This document shows positions 36,901 through 45,660 of a DNA stretch of 64,000 nt, piece by piece. Made by a program: the position numbers and the translations under genes. How positions within the stretch are numbered: position 1 is the first letter of the stretch; each line of letters starts with the position of its first letter. The notes beneath the pieces are model-generated. The model had not been told where the DNA came from. It did not search any database and saw only the letters and a list, made by a program, of their open reading frames with translations. The stretch is from Haliotis asinina (Eukaryota; Mollusca; Gastropoda; Lepetellida; Haliotidae): the NCBI RefSeq assembly GCF_037392515.1, contig NC_090291.1, positions 30,738,001-30,802,000 on the forward strand, written 5' to 3'.

Positions 36901-39791
36901 TCTTAGACCCCGGCCAAATCAACCAGATACACGACAGACTGGCCTCATATACGTCAGAACAGATGGTAGTTTACTTACTATTGTTGTATAACTAAAGACA
37001 TGATGTGTCTGTGAGGTGATGAAAGTATTGTTAGTGAGTAAGCAAGTTAGAGAGGTTTTGTGATGCTTTGAGCAATATTCCTCTAATTTCTTGTTCTGGA
37101 GAAACTAGATATGGGCACCATATGTTGTATCCATGAGGGGAAACATGGCAGAATGAATCAACACTATACCATATAGTAAGATATGCGACTGTCTCGTTAC
37201 GATGCGATGGCATTGCAGTGATACTGGTTTGGTGTTGGTGATGTTGTGATGCTGGAGTAGAGAGGATGTTGTGCTGCTGGAGTCATAGGGTGTTGTCATA
37301 CTGGAGTAGTGAGGATGTTGTGCTGCTGGAGTCGTAGGGTGTTGTCTTGCTGGAGTAGTGAGGATGTTGTGCTGCTGGAGTCATAGGGTGTTGTCTTGCT
37401 GGAGTAGTGAGGATGTTGTGCTGCTGGAGTCGTAGGGTGTCGTCATACTGGAGTAGTGAGGATGTTGTGCTGCTGGAGTCGTAGGATGTTGTCATACTGG
37501 AGTAGTGAGGATGTTGTGCTGCTGGAGTTGTAGGGTGTTGTCATGCTGGAGTAGTGAGGATGTTGTGCTGCTGGAGTCGTAGGGTGTTGTCTTGCTGGAG
37601 TAGTGAGGATGTTGTGCTGCTGGGGTCGTAGGGTGTCGTCATACTGGAGTAGTGAGGATGTTGTGCTGCTGGAGTCGTAGGGTGTTGTCATACTGGAGTA
37701 GTGAGGATGTTGTGCTGCTGGAGTCGTAGGGTGTTGTCTTGCTGGAGTAGTGAGGATGTTGTGCTGGTGGAGTCATAGGGTGTTGTCATGATGGAGTAGT
37801 GAGGATGTTGTGCTGGTGGAGTCATAGGGTGTTGTCATGCTGGAGTAGTGAGGATGTTGTGCTGGTGGAGTCGTAAGGTGTTGCAATACCGGAGTAGTGA
37901 GGATGTTGTGCTGCTGGAGTCATAGGGTGTTGTGATACTGTAGTAGTGAGGATGTTGTGCTGCTGGAGAAGTGAGGATATTTTGATGCGTGAGTAGTGAG
38001 GATGTTGTGGTGCTGAAGTAGTGATGATGCTATGGTAAAGTAGTAGTGAGGATGTTTGGTGCTGAAGTAGTGAGGGTGTTGTCATGCTGGAGTAATGAGG
38101 ATGGTGTGGTGCTGGAGTAGTGAGGATGGTGCAGTGCTGGAGTAGTGAGGATGTTGTGCTGGAGTAGTGAGGGTGGTGCAGTGCTGGAGTAGTGAGGATG
38201 TTGTGGTGCAGGAGTAGTGAGGGTGTTGTGGTGCTGGAGTAGTGAGGGTGGTGCAGTGCTGGAGTAGTGAGGATGTTGTGGTGCTGGAGTAGTGAGGGTG
38301 GTGCAGTGCTGGAGTAGTGAGGATGTTGTGGTGCAGGAGTAGTGAGGGTGGTGCAGTGCTGGAGTAGTGAGGATGTTGTGGTGCAGGAGTAGTGAGGGTG
38401 GTGCAGTGCTGGAGTAATGATGCCTGTGTTGATACCTTCAGAACCCACCTCCAGAGGACGCCCATGGGAAGCCATTCAACACCCAGGAACTGGAAGACTG
38501 TGATGCCAGCACTGAGGACAGTACATGGTTCATGCGGATAGATGGGGAAACTCACAAGATTTCTAATGAGGTGAATATTACAAACTTGAGCAATGAATGA
38601 TTATATGAAATACAAATTGAAATTTTCGAATACTTTACAGGCAGTGGGACATCTCAAAATACAGAAATTAACAAGTGCAGTCAAAAACTACCAATGTTGA
38701 AATATTCATCTCATTTTGTACTTGCTCTTGTTCTCTTGACATTGGAGACCCGTGAAGGTCCCGGGGTAGAGTAGGCCTTCAGCAACCCATGCTTGCCTTA
38801 AAAGGTGACTATGCTTGTCGTAAGAGGCGACGAACGGGATCGGGTGGTCAGGCTGGCTGACTTGGTTGACACATGTCATCGTTCCCAATTGCGCAGATCG
38901 ATGCTCATGTTGTTGATCACTGGATTGGATTGTCCGAACTCGATTATTTTCAGACTGCCGCCATATAGCTGTAATATTGCTGAGTGTGGCGTGAAACTAA
39001 ACTCACTCACTCACTCGCTCACTTGACATTGGAGTGTAATGTAATGTATAAATGAAGTTTTTTCAGCTTGCCTTAACAGCCCAGCTTCATATATTGTTGT
39101 AGGCAGTCACCCATGTGTGGGGTCTCCTTATCAACCATGTTACTGCCAGTGGTTGTCTTCATTCACATCTTATTGCCCTTGGGTGCAGATGTTCTATTCT
39201 TTGTACAGTTCTGGGCTTTCTTCAATCAGTAATCCGACATGCTGCGATATTCCTGGAGTAATGTTAGAAGCAGCATGAACCCAACTCACTCACTCACTCA
39301 CTCACTCACTCACTCACTCTGTTTTCTTCCAGGTGTATCTCAGCAGTCATCAGTGGCTGTTCAATGTGTGCCTGGAATCCAGTAAAACCCCCGCGGTATG
39401 TCTCAGGTATGATTGCGATGGGTCACTATGGCAACCAGGTGATGCTGCAAAAGATGGCAAACAAATTCTTGATCATGTCGGAATGCTCCATGCATTTGGA
39501 TATGTGCAAGCATCTAAGGTCCAGCGAAAGTTTTCGTCCTGCTCCCCAGATATGTCATATGCTGTGATATCTGACTGCACACGACATCTGTACATTTACA
39601 GGCAGCACATGCCGATTGCCTCCCCTTTGAGGAACAGGAAGACGGGGCGGCAGGTGAATGCAGTTGCTAAGCAACAGGTGGTTGCCCTAGATACCACCGA
39701 TGATGTTTTGGGACTGCGGGCAACAAATGACAGAATATTTGTGATGACGAGTAGTTCGCTGTTTGTGGTGAGACTACACACTGAAGAGTAG
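27838..39791 (+). CDS. NUDCD1: NudC domain-containing protein 1 (whole gene, 9 coding exons plus alternative first exon)
   Basis: Clear orthologue of vertebrate NUDCD1 (CML66), a co-chaperone-type NudC-family protein that, in mammals, links HSP90/NudC function to target proteins and COPI/splicing factors. Length 591 residues with exon 1a (593 with 1b) against 583 in human. Landmarks shared with human: FDGYKLS near the N-terminus, TLSDG/LSDGAGNLYLLDTGDR, the CS domain (about residues 280-370; EYTWTQDNEDIHVQFTVP to WPTVVIGD), NAQELEECD-like NTQELEDCD, LWQPGD, LHAFGYVQASK, IYRQHMPIASPLRNRKTGRQ and KQQVVALDT. All exon phases agree with GT/AG sites. Its promoter faces that of the RIPK1-like gene. 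Confidence 0.95.
28180..28297 (+). CDS. NUDCD1: NUDCD1 first exon, version b (alternative start)
   Basis: 118 nt. Reads MACVESYMLPFKKILINPYF then DGYKLSFDALPVIVKQLGY, clearly homologous to version a around NP.FDGYKLS. ATG in context ATCATGG; donor TATG/GTAAGT, phase 1, the same as version a. So either first exon can be joined to exon 2. Confidence 0.75.
28825..29170. repeat. dispersed repeat, copy 1 (NUDCD1 intron 1)
   Basis: About 340 bp matching the complement of 57955-58290: GTCAATAAACCAGACATTGA, GTAACGAGTAGATTATTTAC, AACCTATTCACTGCGCATGC. No ORF or known family recognised. Confidence 0.65.
29572..29726 (+). CDS. NUDCD1: NUDCD1 exon 2
   Basis: 155 nt, phase 1 to 0. Reads GIDVSKLTDEQFSYHHAKLL and ends VYFVDSDWAIHRAFGTD, matching human VYYIDTLGRI. 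Acceptor TATTTTCAG, donor GTAAGTAT. Confidence 0.9.
30435..30985 (+). mobile_element. two family 1 SINE fragments in NUDCD1 intron 2
   Basis: A head at 30440-30520 (GGTTAGTCAAATGGTTAAAA, GTTTGAACTCCCACAT) and a tail at 30910-30985 (GATATTGCTGGAATATTGCT, AAAAGTGCCGTAAATC). Both plus; likely an old copy opened by later insertion, or two copies. Confidence 0.5.
30769..30861. mobile_element. tiny MITE-like palindrome-ended element
   Basis: 93 bp with a perfect 12-bp terminal inverted repeat, CACAGTTCTATA and TATAGAACTGTG. No clear target duplication. In NUDCD1 intron 2. Confidence 0.4.
31162..31350 (+). CDS. NUDCD1: NUDCD1 exon 3
   Basis: 189 nt, phase 0 to 0. Reads GNRVDISDSLFVILESANLR and LAVLSDGAGNLYLLDTGDRK, the WVTLSDGTGRLYVIGTGER equivalent of human. 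Donor GTGAGT. Confidence 0.92.
31500..31640. repeat. short dispersed repeat, copy 1
   Basis: GATGATTGACTTAAAGCAAG, GTCCTATCGTACTG, CCGTTTTAAGCATAATCCTC; paired with 35335-35480. Confidence 0.55.
31800..33200. repeat. 171-183 bp satellite in NUDCD1 intron 3
   Basis: Six to seven monomers arranged as ~354-bp dimers, core TTTCCGGAGCAGAACTCA, TTGGTAGATAT, GCTGCAATGGTGCCTTTT. It begins after GTCCGTCTGTCCGTCC, a start common to non-coding repeats. Monomer lengths are multiples of three, so a 345-residue frame stays open, but it lies in an intron. Confidence 0.8.
33604..33790 (+). CDS. NUDCD1: NUDCD1 exon 4
   Basis: 187 nt, phase 0 to 1. Reads SLYTKPVLGDGKQFIVVDSV and FLTVIEWITIAS, matching human FYVSLEWVTIS. 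Donor GTAACC. Confidence 0.9.
33880..34195. repeat. dispersed repeat, copy 1 (NUDCD1 intron 4)
   Basis: TTTTTATGACATAATCAGCG, GGACTATTTATTGAAAAGTG, AATCCAAGTTTATGTGCAGT, TTTTTTAACCCCTG; matches 54225-54560 in the same orientation. Confidence 0.65.
34280..34471 (+). CDS. NUDCD1: NUDCD1 exon 5
   Basis: 192 nt, phase 1 to 1. Reads VDKKTWCVERTRRLEGSKPY, then DYTALDKGGNSVLISA, the YAAIEPDGNGLMIVS equivalent. Ends in the acidic linker before the CS domain. Confidence 0.9.
35335..35480. repeat. short dispersed repeat, copy 2
   Basis: GATGACTGACTTAAAGCAAG, TCCTATCATATGAG, TCATTTTAAGTATAATTTTC; same orientation as 31500-31640, both in NUDCD1 introns. Confidence 0.55.
35620..35830 (+). CDS. NUDCD1: NUDCD1 exon 6: CS domain, first part
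   Basis: 211 nt, phase 1 to 2. Reads DKLPEYTWTQDNEDIHVQFT, then VPTTVSKADIYLTLSADHVD; beta-sandwich CS (p23/NudC) fold. STWTIEGQ at its end matches human STWIIKE. Confidence 0.93.
35935..36155 (-). mobile_element. family 2 dispersed repeat copy
   Basis: CATCCCATGCTTGTCGTAAG, TGATGTTGATCACTGGATTG, GCCATATGGCTGGAATATTC, GTGTGTGGCGTTAAACAAC. In NUDCD1 intron 6. Confidence 0.65.
36824..36965 (+). CDS. NUDCD1: NUDCD1 exon 7: CS domain, last part
   Basis: 142 nt, phase 2 to 0. Reads LVLSLSKENQTAWPTVVIGD, including the W-P dipeptide that closes CS domains, and HDRLASYTSEQM. Donor GTAGTT. Confidence 0.92.
37217..38425. repeat. minisatellite in NUDCD1 intron 7
   Basis: About 1.2 kb of GGAGTAGTGAGGATGTTGTG units: first ~49-bp composite units (GTCGTAGGGTGTTGTC between), then ~27-bp units. 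Ends about 16 bp before the intron's final stretch. Long antisense frames (STTSSLLQ-type) are by-products. Confidence 0.85.
38442..38570 (+). CDS. NUDCD1: NUDCD1 exon 8
   Basis: 129 nt, phase 0 to 0. Reads NPPPEDAHGKPFNTQELEDC then STWFMRIDGETHKISNE. Its acceptor lies about 30 bp beyond the end of the minisatellite in intron 7. Confidence 0.92.
38745..39024 (-). mobile_element. family 2 dispersed repeat copy, well preserved
   Basis: CCCGTGAAGGTCCCGGGGTA, GACGAACGGGATCGGGTGGT, TCGATGCTCATGTTGTTGAT, ATATTGCTGAGTGTGGCGTG and an ACTCACTCACTCAC tail. In NUDCD1 intron 8. Confidence 0.75.
39220..39322 (+). mobile_element. family 1 or 2 repeat tail with CACT microsatellite
   Basis: AATCCGACATGCTGCGATAT, TCCTGGAGTAATGTTAGAAG, then nine CACT units. 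Ends next to the pyrimidine tract of NUDCD1 exon 9. Confidence 0.5.
39333..39791 (+). CDS. NUDCD1: NUDCD1 exon 9: C-terminal beta-propeller-like region and stop
   Basis: 459 nt from acceptor CTTCCAG to TAG at 39789-39791. Contains YDCDGSLWQPGD, LHAFGYVQASKVQRKFSSCS, HLYIYRQHMPIASPL, GRQVNAVAKQQVVALDT and LGLRATNDRIFVMTSSSLFV, all closely matching human NUDCD1. Candidate poly(A) signal AATAAA is at 40270-40275, so the 3' UTR may be about 0.5 kb. Confidence 0.95.
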   Translation: MYLSSHQWLFNVCLESSKTPAVCLRYDCDGSLWQPGDAAKDGKQILDHVGMLHAFGYVQASKVQRKFSSCSPDMSYAVISDCTRHLYIYRQHMPIASPLRNRKTGRQVNAVAKQQVVALDTTDDVLGLRATNDRIFVMTSSSLFVVRLHTEE

Positions 39792-40269
39792 AGTGGCATG
39801 AGTTTGTTAGTCTGAGATGAACAATTATGTCAGCTGCGTGATACCATCAGGTAAATACGAGGCAGAATCAGAAATACAGACCTGCTGACAAAGAGGGACT
39901 GAAATGCCCAGAAGAATATTCACACAAAGATGGATCCATGCAATGCTTTTGAAATATTTGTCATATATCATGAAAATGGTCTTTTTACACCTGATATTTA
40001 AAAATTAACACACATCACAGAATGTCTATGATATGCAATATTCTTTGTCACGGTTGTGGTAGTCAGGGTGATACGCCATCAGCTGTGAATGTCTGCATAA
40101 GAAAATGCAAAAAAATCGTCATAAATGAGTCATATTACATTCATTGATTCGTCCGTTGTGTTTATTAAGTCCAGACTGTGTTTTCTGTATGTGAATAGTC
40201 AGTGTATGAAATGAGCCAAAAACCCATCCAGATGTCAGAGTTGGTAACTTCAAGATGTTACCAGCCCAA

Positions 40270-40275
40270 AATAAA
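40270..40275 (+). terminator. NUDCD1: candidate NUDCD1 polyadenylation signal
   Basis: Canonical AATAAA 479 nt after the stop codon. Further hexamers occur near 41555 and 43996, so a longer 3' UTR cannot be excluded. Confidence 0.4.
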
Positions 40276-41334
40276 TGATGTCATGAATCTACACGGATGT
40301 AAACATTTTACCAGAAAACAGACTGGCTAGCAGTAAGTTTCGACAGTCTGTCAGAAATCTAGCCGGTCTCAGTCGGATGGACCTTATTTTATACCCAGGA
40401 ATAGTGCTAAATAGATAAAAATACGATGAGAATATTTACAAATGTTACACCTTTAATATTAACAGGGAGGATAGATGTCCATCATGATTTAGAATTTGTG
40501 TTTCTGACTAGCCACCAAGTCTGTTACCCTACATTCCAAGCACTGTTGAAAGTGTAATCAGACTTTTCTAAGTCTGGAAGTTGTTGTAAATTGGAGAAAA
40601 AGTAGTACTTGTGCTTGAGCAACCACTTGCAATCATTACCAGATGGAAAGCACCAATTGGAATGGTTCCAGTACACCTATCTTTTGAGGCCACCGGTTGG
40701 TTCGTGTGGTCATGTGACACACTTTCTGACATGCTGCTGTTCCCTTGGGATGGAGATACATCCACTCTAAGTAGACTTATTCTTGGTATTATTCATTACA
40801 CTGCCATACTGAGTGTGACAAACCCTAGTAGAAGGTTGCATCAACTAATGTTTTCAATGGACCAGTCAGAAAGCTGACATTCGCACATACCTTTTTGAAC
40901 TTTTGCCTTGAAAAAGTTTGCACCTGAAGGATTCTGAATGCTATTTTCTATATGATTGCTTCCAAGTAATGCACATGGAGCATGATGCAATAGTAGACAG
41001 TCGCTGAAAAAAGCGTTTTTGTGAATATTCCAGAATGTCAGGTCAAGGAAATATATGCTAATGGTAACCATGTCATCAGAAAACCTGAGACATTTGCAGA
41101 TCAAATCTCTATGTTGTATGCTGATTTTCATTTGTTCAGTGTCAGTGACCGGGGAATTTTATATGTCTTGGCAAACCCTAAACAGTATCAATTCTGATCG
41201 GTTAATCCGTTGGGACCTCTCGTATTTGATAGGATGGTCAGAGGTCGTTCAAAGGTTAGCTGACGTGACCTTCTACTAGGGTTTGTTAGACTCAGTATAG
41301 CAGTGTAATGAATAATACTGGGTTTACTTAGACT

Positions 41335-41450
41335 GGGGACACTTCCCCACAGTACATTGATCGCTGGATTGTCTTGTCATCCAGACATAATTTTTAGAGA
41401 TCATGGACATATAGCTGGAATATGGTTGTGTGTTTGTAAAATTAAAAATA
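41335..41450 (-). mobile_element. family 2 fragment, diverged
   Basis: TTGATCGCTGGATTGTCTTG and ATATAGCTGGAATATGGTTG resemble the 3' part of family 2. Confidence 0.4.
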
Positions 41451-42504
41451 CTTTCAGATCATATGGGGAAAAATCTTATGAAATTTCAGTAGTTAGCTGA
41501 TGAACAATATTGATGAATTCCTTCTGTAAACTTATTCCATATATGGATTTGGATTAAATAAAATTGATGGTGGTGTTGTGTCTTGATTTACTAACTCCTT
41601 ACTGTGGGAAGTTTAACATTGACAAATGTTATGGATAAAAACTGGTACTGTTGTCATATTGATCATAGGAATGTCTGGTCTAGATGCTGTTATATTTTCG
41701 CTGCAGTAGTGGGGGCGAGGAGATTTACAAGCAGTGTACGAAACAACCACTGGCCTGCCAGCCTGTGGCTACTATAAACACAGACAGGTAAACCTCCACT
41801 AGTGACTTTTCTTCTGATCATTTTGTAAATATGTTGCTCTGTCAGACTTATTAAGTTAAAATACACTTTTGAATGATGCAGAATCATGGCCTGAAAAGAA
41901 TGTTCATAATATTAGCAGCTTAATGATGAAATCTGCATCATAATGACAATATTTTATTCACTTCTGTTTGTGTCATCTTTTCCTTAGTTTCTACATTCAT
42001 ATTTCAGGCTGGTGAATTATTTTGTAGGCTGGCAACTTTTGGACAGTCTGACTGTTTAGCACATTGATCAAACTATTTTGTACAGTGCACACAAGCCCCA
42101 AAAAGGCATTTTGTTAAGGTGAGGGAATTACCTGATTATAAAGTTTTCGACCTGTGCATGACTGGAGTGGAATTTCAGAGTTTGGCAGGAGTAACAAGAC
42201 AATCCATTGTCCATTCAAAGTCACATAATGAAACGGACATAAATACATTACACTGTATGATGCAACTGCAGGATTTGCAAAACATGCACCATCATCGATT
42301 AACTTTGCATCCACATATATTTTCCAAATGTACATATTTTTAGTCAAGGCACTAAAGCAAGTTGAGACACTTTGTGTGATAAGGACCTGTTTTAATATAA
42401 TACTGAAGGTGAAAAAATGAGGATTCAATGACTTTAGTGTGTGATGAGGCGTGATCTATTCTTTATCTAGCACAGTCAGTCAGCATAAAACATAGGGTGA
42501 ACTT

Positions 42505-42592
42505 CACCTGATGAAGGAGTAAGCATTAACTCCGAAACGTTGTGTTCTCATATAAAGAAGTTGATATCCATATAATCTTCATTCTTATAGGG
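42505..42592 (+). mobile_element. solo 3' tail of the same Penelope-like family
   Basis: Nearly identical over some 80 bp to 20388-20468 (CACCTGATGAAGGAGTAAGC, CGAAACGTTGTGTTCTCATA, TTCATTCTT). No coding part is attached. Confidence 0.75.
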
Positions 42593-44925
42593 TGAAATGG
42601 TTTGCCACAATATTTGCAGAACTGTGGTATTACGCTTTTGGTTCTGTATACCATAATCCCATCAAAACATTTGTTTTCGTACTTTTCTTCTATCTATTCA
42701 TAAAATGACAGGTTCGTTCAATCAAAAAAGCAAAGATTATGGTTATTTTTTCCATGTTATTATACTACAATGTAGGTTGTTTTTTGGGGTCAGTTTTCTG
42801 CATTATGATCATATCGCATATACTAAACTGAAAAGGACTGAACTGAAGATCTTGCCATACCATGATAAGAGCAACCGTCTCTCCACAAATAAAACATCGT
42901 TCATCACTGCAAGTCTTTTTTTTCTGGAGCAAATTTGAGGTTTCAGCTTTAACTTTACTACATATATGTTCAATTCAGGCGAAGCAGGGCCATCTTAACA
43001 CATGGCCATGTTGGGCAGTTGTTTCGGGTCCCACAAACATAGGGACCAGATACGAATTTATGATTATTAGTTTTATTAGTGGTTGTTCAAGTTGGGTTTC
43101 CAATGCACTGGGCTTATTATACTTTGAAGATGCCTCAAGGGCTACTTTTGTTATGACATGGGCCACACTGGCCAGTACAAAATAACATAACTGTACCCTG
43201 AATTTTTCAGTCATATTTAGTGTAAAATTGTTGTTGGGTTTAATGGGAACAGATTTAAGCTCATGTTTACTGTATAAACTGTTTTTGACAGTAACCTGTA
43301 TATATACTGAGAGAAACAAACAGGGGAACATCACTTTATGAAAGTTTTGTTCTCAGATTTTCTCCCAAGGCACTATTCAAAGCTGATGTTGAAAAGTGGA
43401 AAATATTAAAGGGACACTTGAATTTTGGTGTGTTCCTTTTTCTCAGTATATTATGTGTCTCTCCATCAGAGTAGGTTTCTAGTTGTTAATCATTATTTGC
43501 AGCACCAGTGATTGCACACATTTTATTTGATGAATTAATATTTAAGAAGTCAGAAGTTATTCTAACCTTATTTTTTTCATTTTAACATCTTTAGAGGTAG
43601 GGCATTTATGCATATACATGTATTTTGTTGTGTGTTATGCAAATTGGCTGTGGTATACTGAATTTATAATCTGAAAAACATGTCAAAAGTGTAGACAGAC
43701 TGAAATTGATCATGGAAGCAATAGGTACGTACATGATGCAATGATTGTTGACTAAATATTTCAATGCTTCCAGTTGTTTTGTACGAGTGGCCGCTTCAAC
43801 AGAATATTATTAGGGTGAATGTTATATTAGTATAATGGGAGAAGCACCTTCGTAATTGTTATTTTGCAGAGAGAAGATGTCATCAATAAATTTTTTATGT
43901 GTTTATGTTTATGATTACCTTTACGATTTATGGTGTTAATGATTTTCTGCTCATTTATTTTTGTTTTGAAAAGTGAAATATGTAATGTGAAAGAAATAAA
44001 ATAACTGATAAAACTGGTTGATGTGATGTTCTTCACTCACTCACTCAGGCATGGTATAACATACCAGGTCTGGAACTGATATATATACATAGTCAGTCGT
44101 TCTAGACCTGAGTTGGCTTCAAATTTATATTTATATTTGTTCTAGGGTCTGGGAGACAGACTAATGTCATGTAGATTTAATTGCTTACTCTCTACGAACA
44201 CAATGAATGTTAGTGATAATATTAATAAGGATAATTATATAGCGCTAGTCACTGATGGACATGCTCACACAGGTACAACATGGGATGTACGTGCACATAT
44301 ACAGAAGACAGACAGCAGTAAAGACAGTGGTAGCGTCAGAAGAAATGTATTAGACCTTGATTAAACACACATATAGCAGTTGCACTTGAAGATAAACGGG
44401 AGAGGCGTCCATTATGAATCAGCTGCATGAGACGAAGATCGAGCATAGAATGATTTCATTTCATATTCTGATACCGTCAAGAGCAAACGGTCAGCTGATC
44501 TGATATTTCTAGAAGGTTTGTTAGTGGCGAAACATCTGAAGACAAAAGCAGTGTTGTAAAGGGACTGTTGGACTAAAGAAAATATATTAATTTCGGAAGT
44601 ATTTTGTGTGCATTTTAAAACTATAGACATCCCTGTGATACCCGTTTTGATCCTCTGAGTAGTCGGCCACATTCCTTGAGTAAACAAACGCCACCAAAAT
44701 AAAAACGACTGTAGATTGTCTAAACAATTATCAGTCTGTTTGAAAATAGTTAAAACACATATCTTGAACACAGCATGTCTATTCCTAGAAAACATTTGCA
44801 CTTGCACTTCGTATTTTGTAGAAGAAAAACTCCGAATTTACAGGAATAAAACTGACACTGTGCACTCGTATCAAATTATCGTATAAAAGCTAACCAGGTT
44901 TATACTCTTACATCATTTTAATCGA

Positions 44926-45660
44926 TTGACAAGCAGGAACTTTGCCTCATTTAACGGCAAAGCAGGGGAGAGGGCAATCGGTATGTTACAGATGGAACAG
45001 ATGCAAGAGCATGTGGCTGGGACCACGGGAGACTTCAAACCCATGGTCGGAAGACTTGTCACACGTTTACGACAGACTGACAGTACTGCAGACAGGCCAA
45101 AGAATGATAGACTGAAGGTCTCTCGCCGTGAAGACCGGTATTTACGGTTGTTGCGCAGTTGTTACAGTATTGGACATCCAGTCAGCAGACAGAGTGTGAC
45201 CAGGCCATTCCGCATTCATGGTCTCTGTGCCGATCGACCCTTCAAGGGTATGACGCTGACGTGCCAACACCGAGATGGACCAGGACTCTGCCACACTGGA
45301 AGCAGCGAAACTGACGAAGAGTGAACTTTGGTGAAGAAGGCAAGTTCCAGCTCTTTAAGATTTGTCCCCAACTGAGCACCTTTTGGAATAACGTCGTATT
45401 CGGAAACTCTAAAATCAGCTACTGACGAGGAACGCTTTGCCAGCTGCTCTGCTATAGGAATGGCGTCGGATCCCTAGTCAATTGTAAGACTCAGCTACTC
45501 AGTTCGACGACGTGTTCAGTCGGGCCTGCATGAGTGCTAGACGTGGCCACACCCGGCATTGAACAATACGTGCTGCCAAGAAAGTTGTAAAAGCTCCCAG
45601 TCGATTCTGCACCCGTGATCGAATACTAGATAATGCACCCAAATGTGTTATACATGTGAT
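44926..45660 (+). pseudogene. Tc1-like transposase relic
   Basis: The open stretch 44926-45324 reads GERAIGMLQMEQMQEHVAGT, then GRLVTRLRQTDSTADRPKND, RLKVSRREDRYLRLL, SRQSVTRPFRIHGLCADRPF, matching the helix-turn-helix DNA-binding half of Tc1/mariner transposases (RAIGMLQ..., R..TGSV.DRPR.GRP, REDRYIRLL, R.RL...GL.ARRPY). After a stop at 45324 the catalytic half is only faintly recognisable. No terminal repeats could be paired. Confidence 0.75.

Larger units (their letters stand above)
40280..44880. other. no gene seen (NUDCD1 3' flank)
   Basis: AT-rich, with short frames only, one Penelope tail (42505-42592) and one degraded family 2 piece. Several AATAAA hexamers on plus could end a long NUDCD1 3' UTR. 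Confidence 0.4.

Noticed and set aside
37283-38555. Antisense frames rich in SSTTSSLLQ
   Set aside because: Products of the intron 7 minisatellite; no start context or domain.
40611-41279. Frames of 74-96 codons downstream of NUDCD1
   Set aside because: No motif, overlapping on both strands, within probable 3' UTR or flank.
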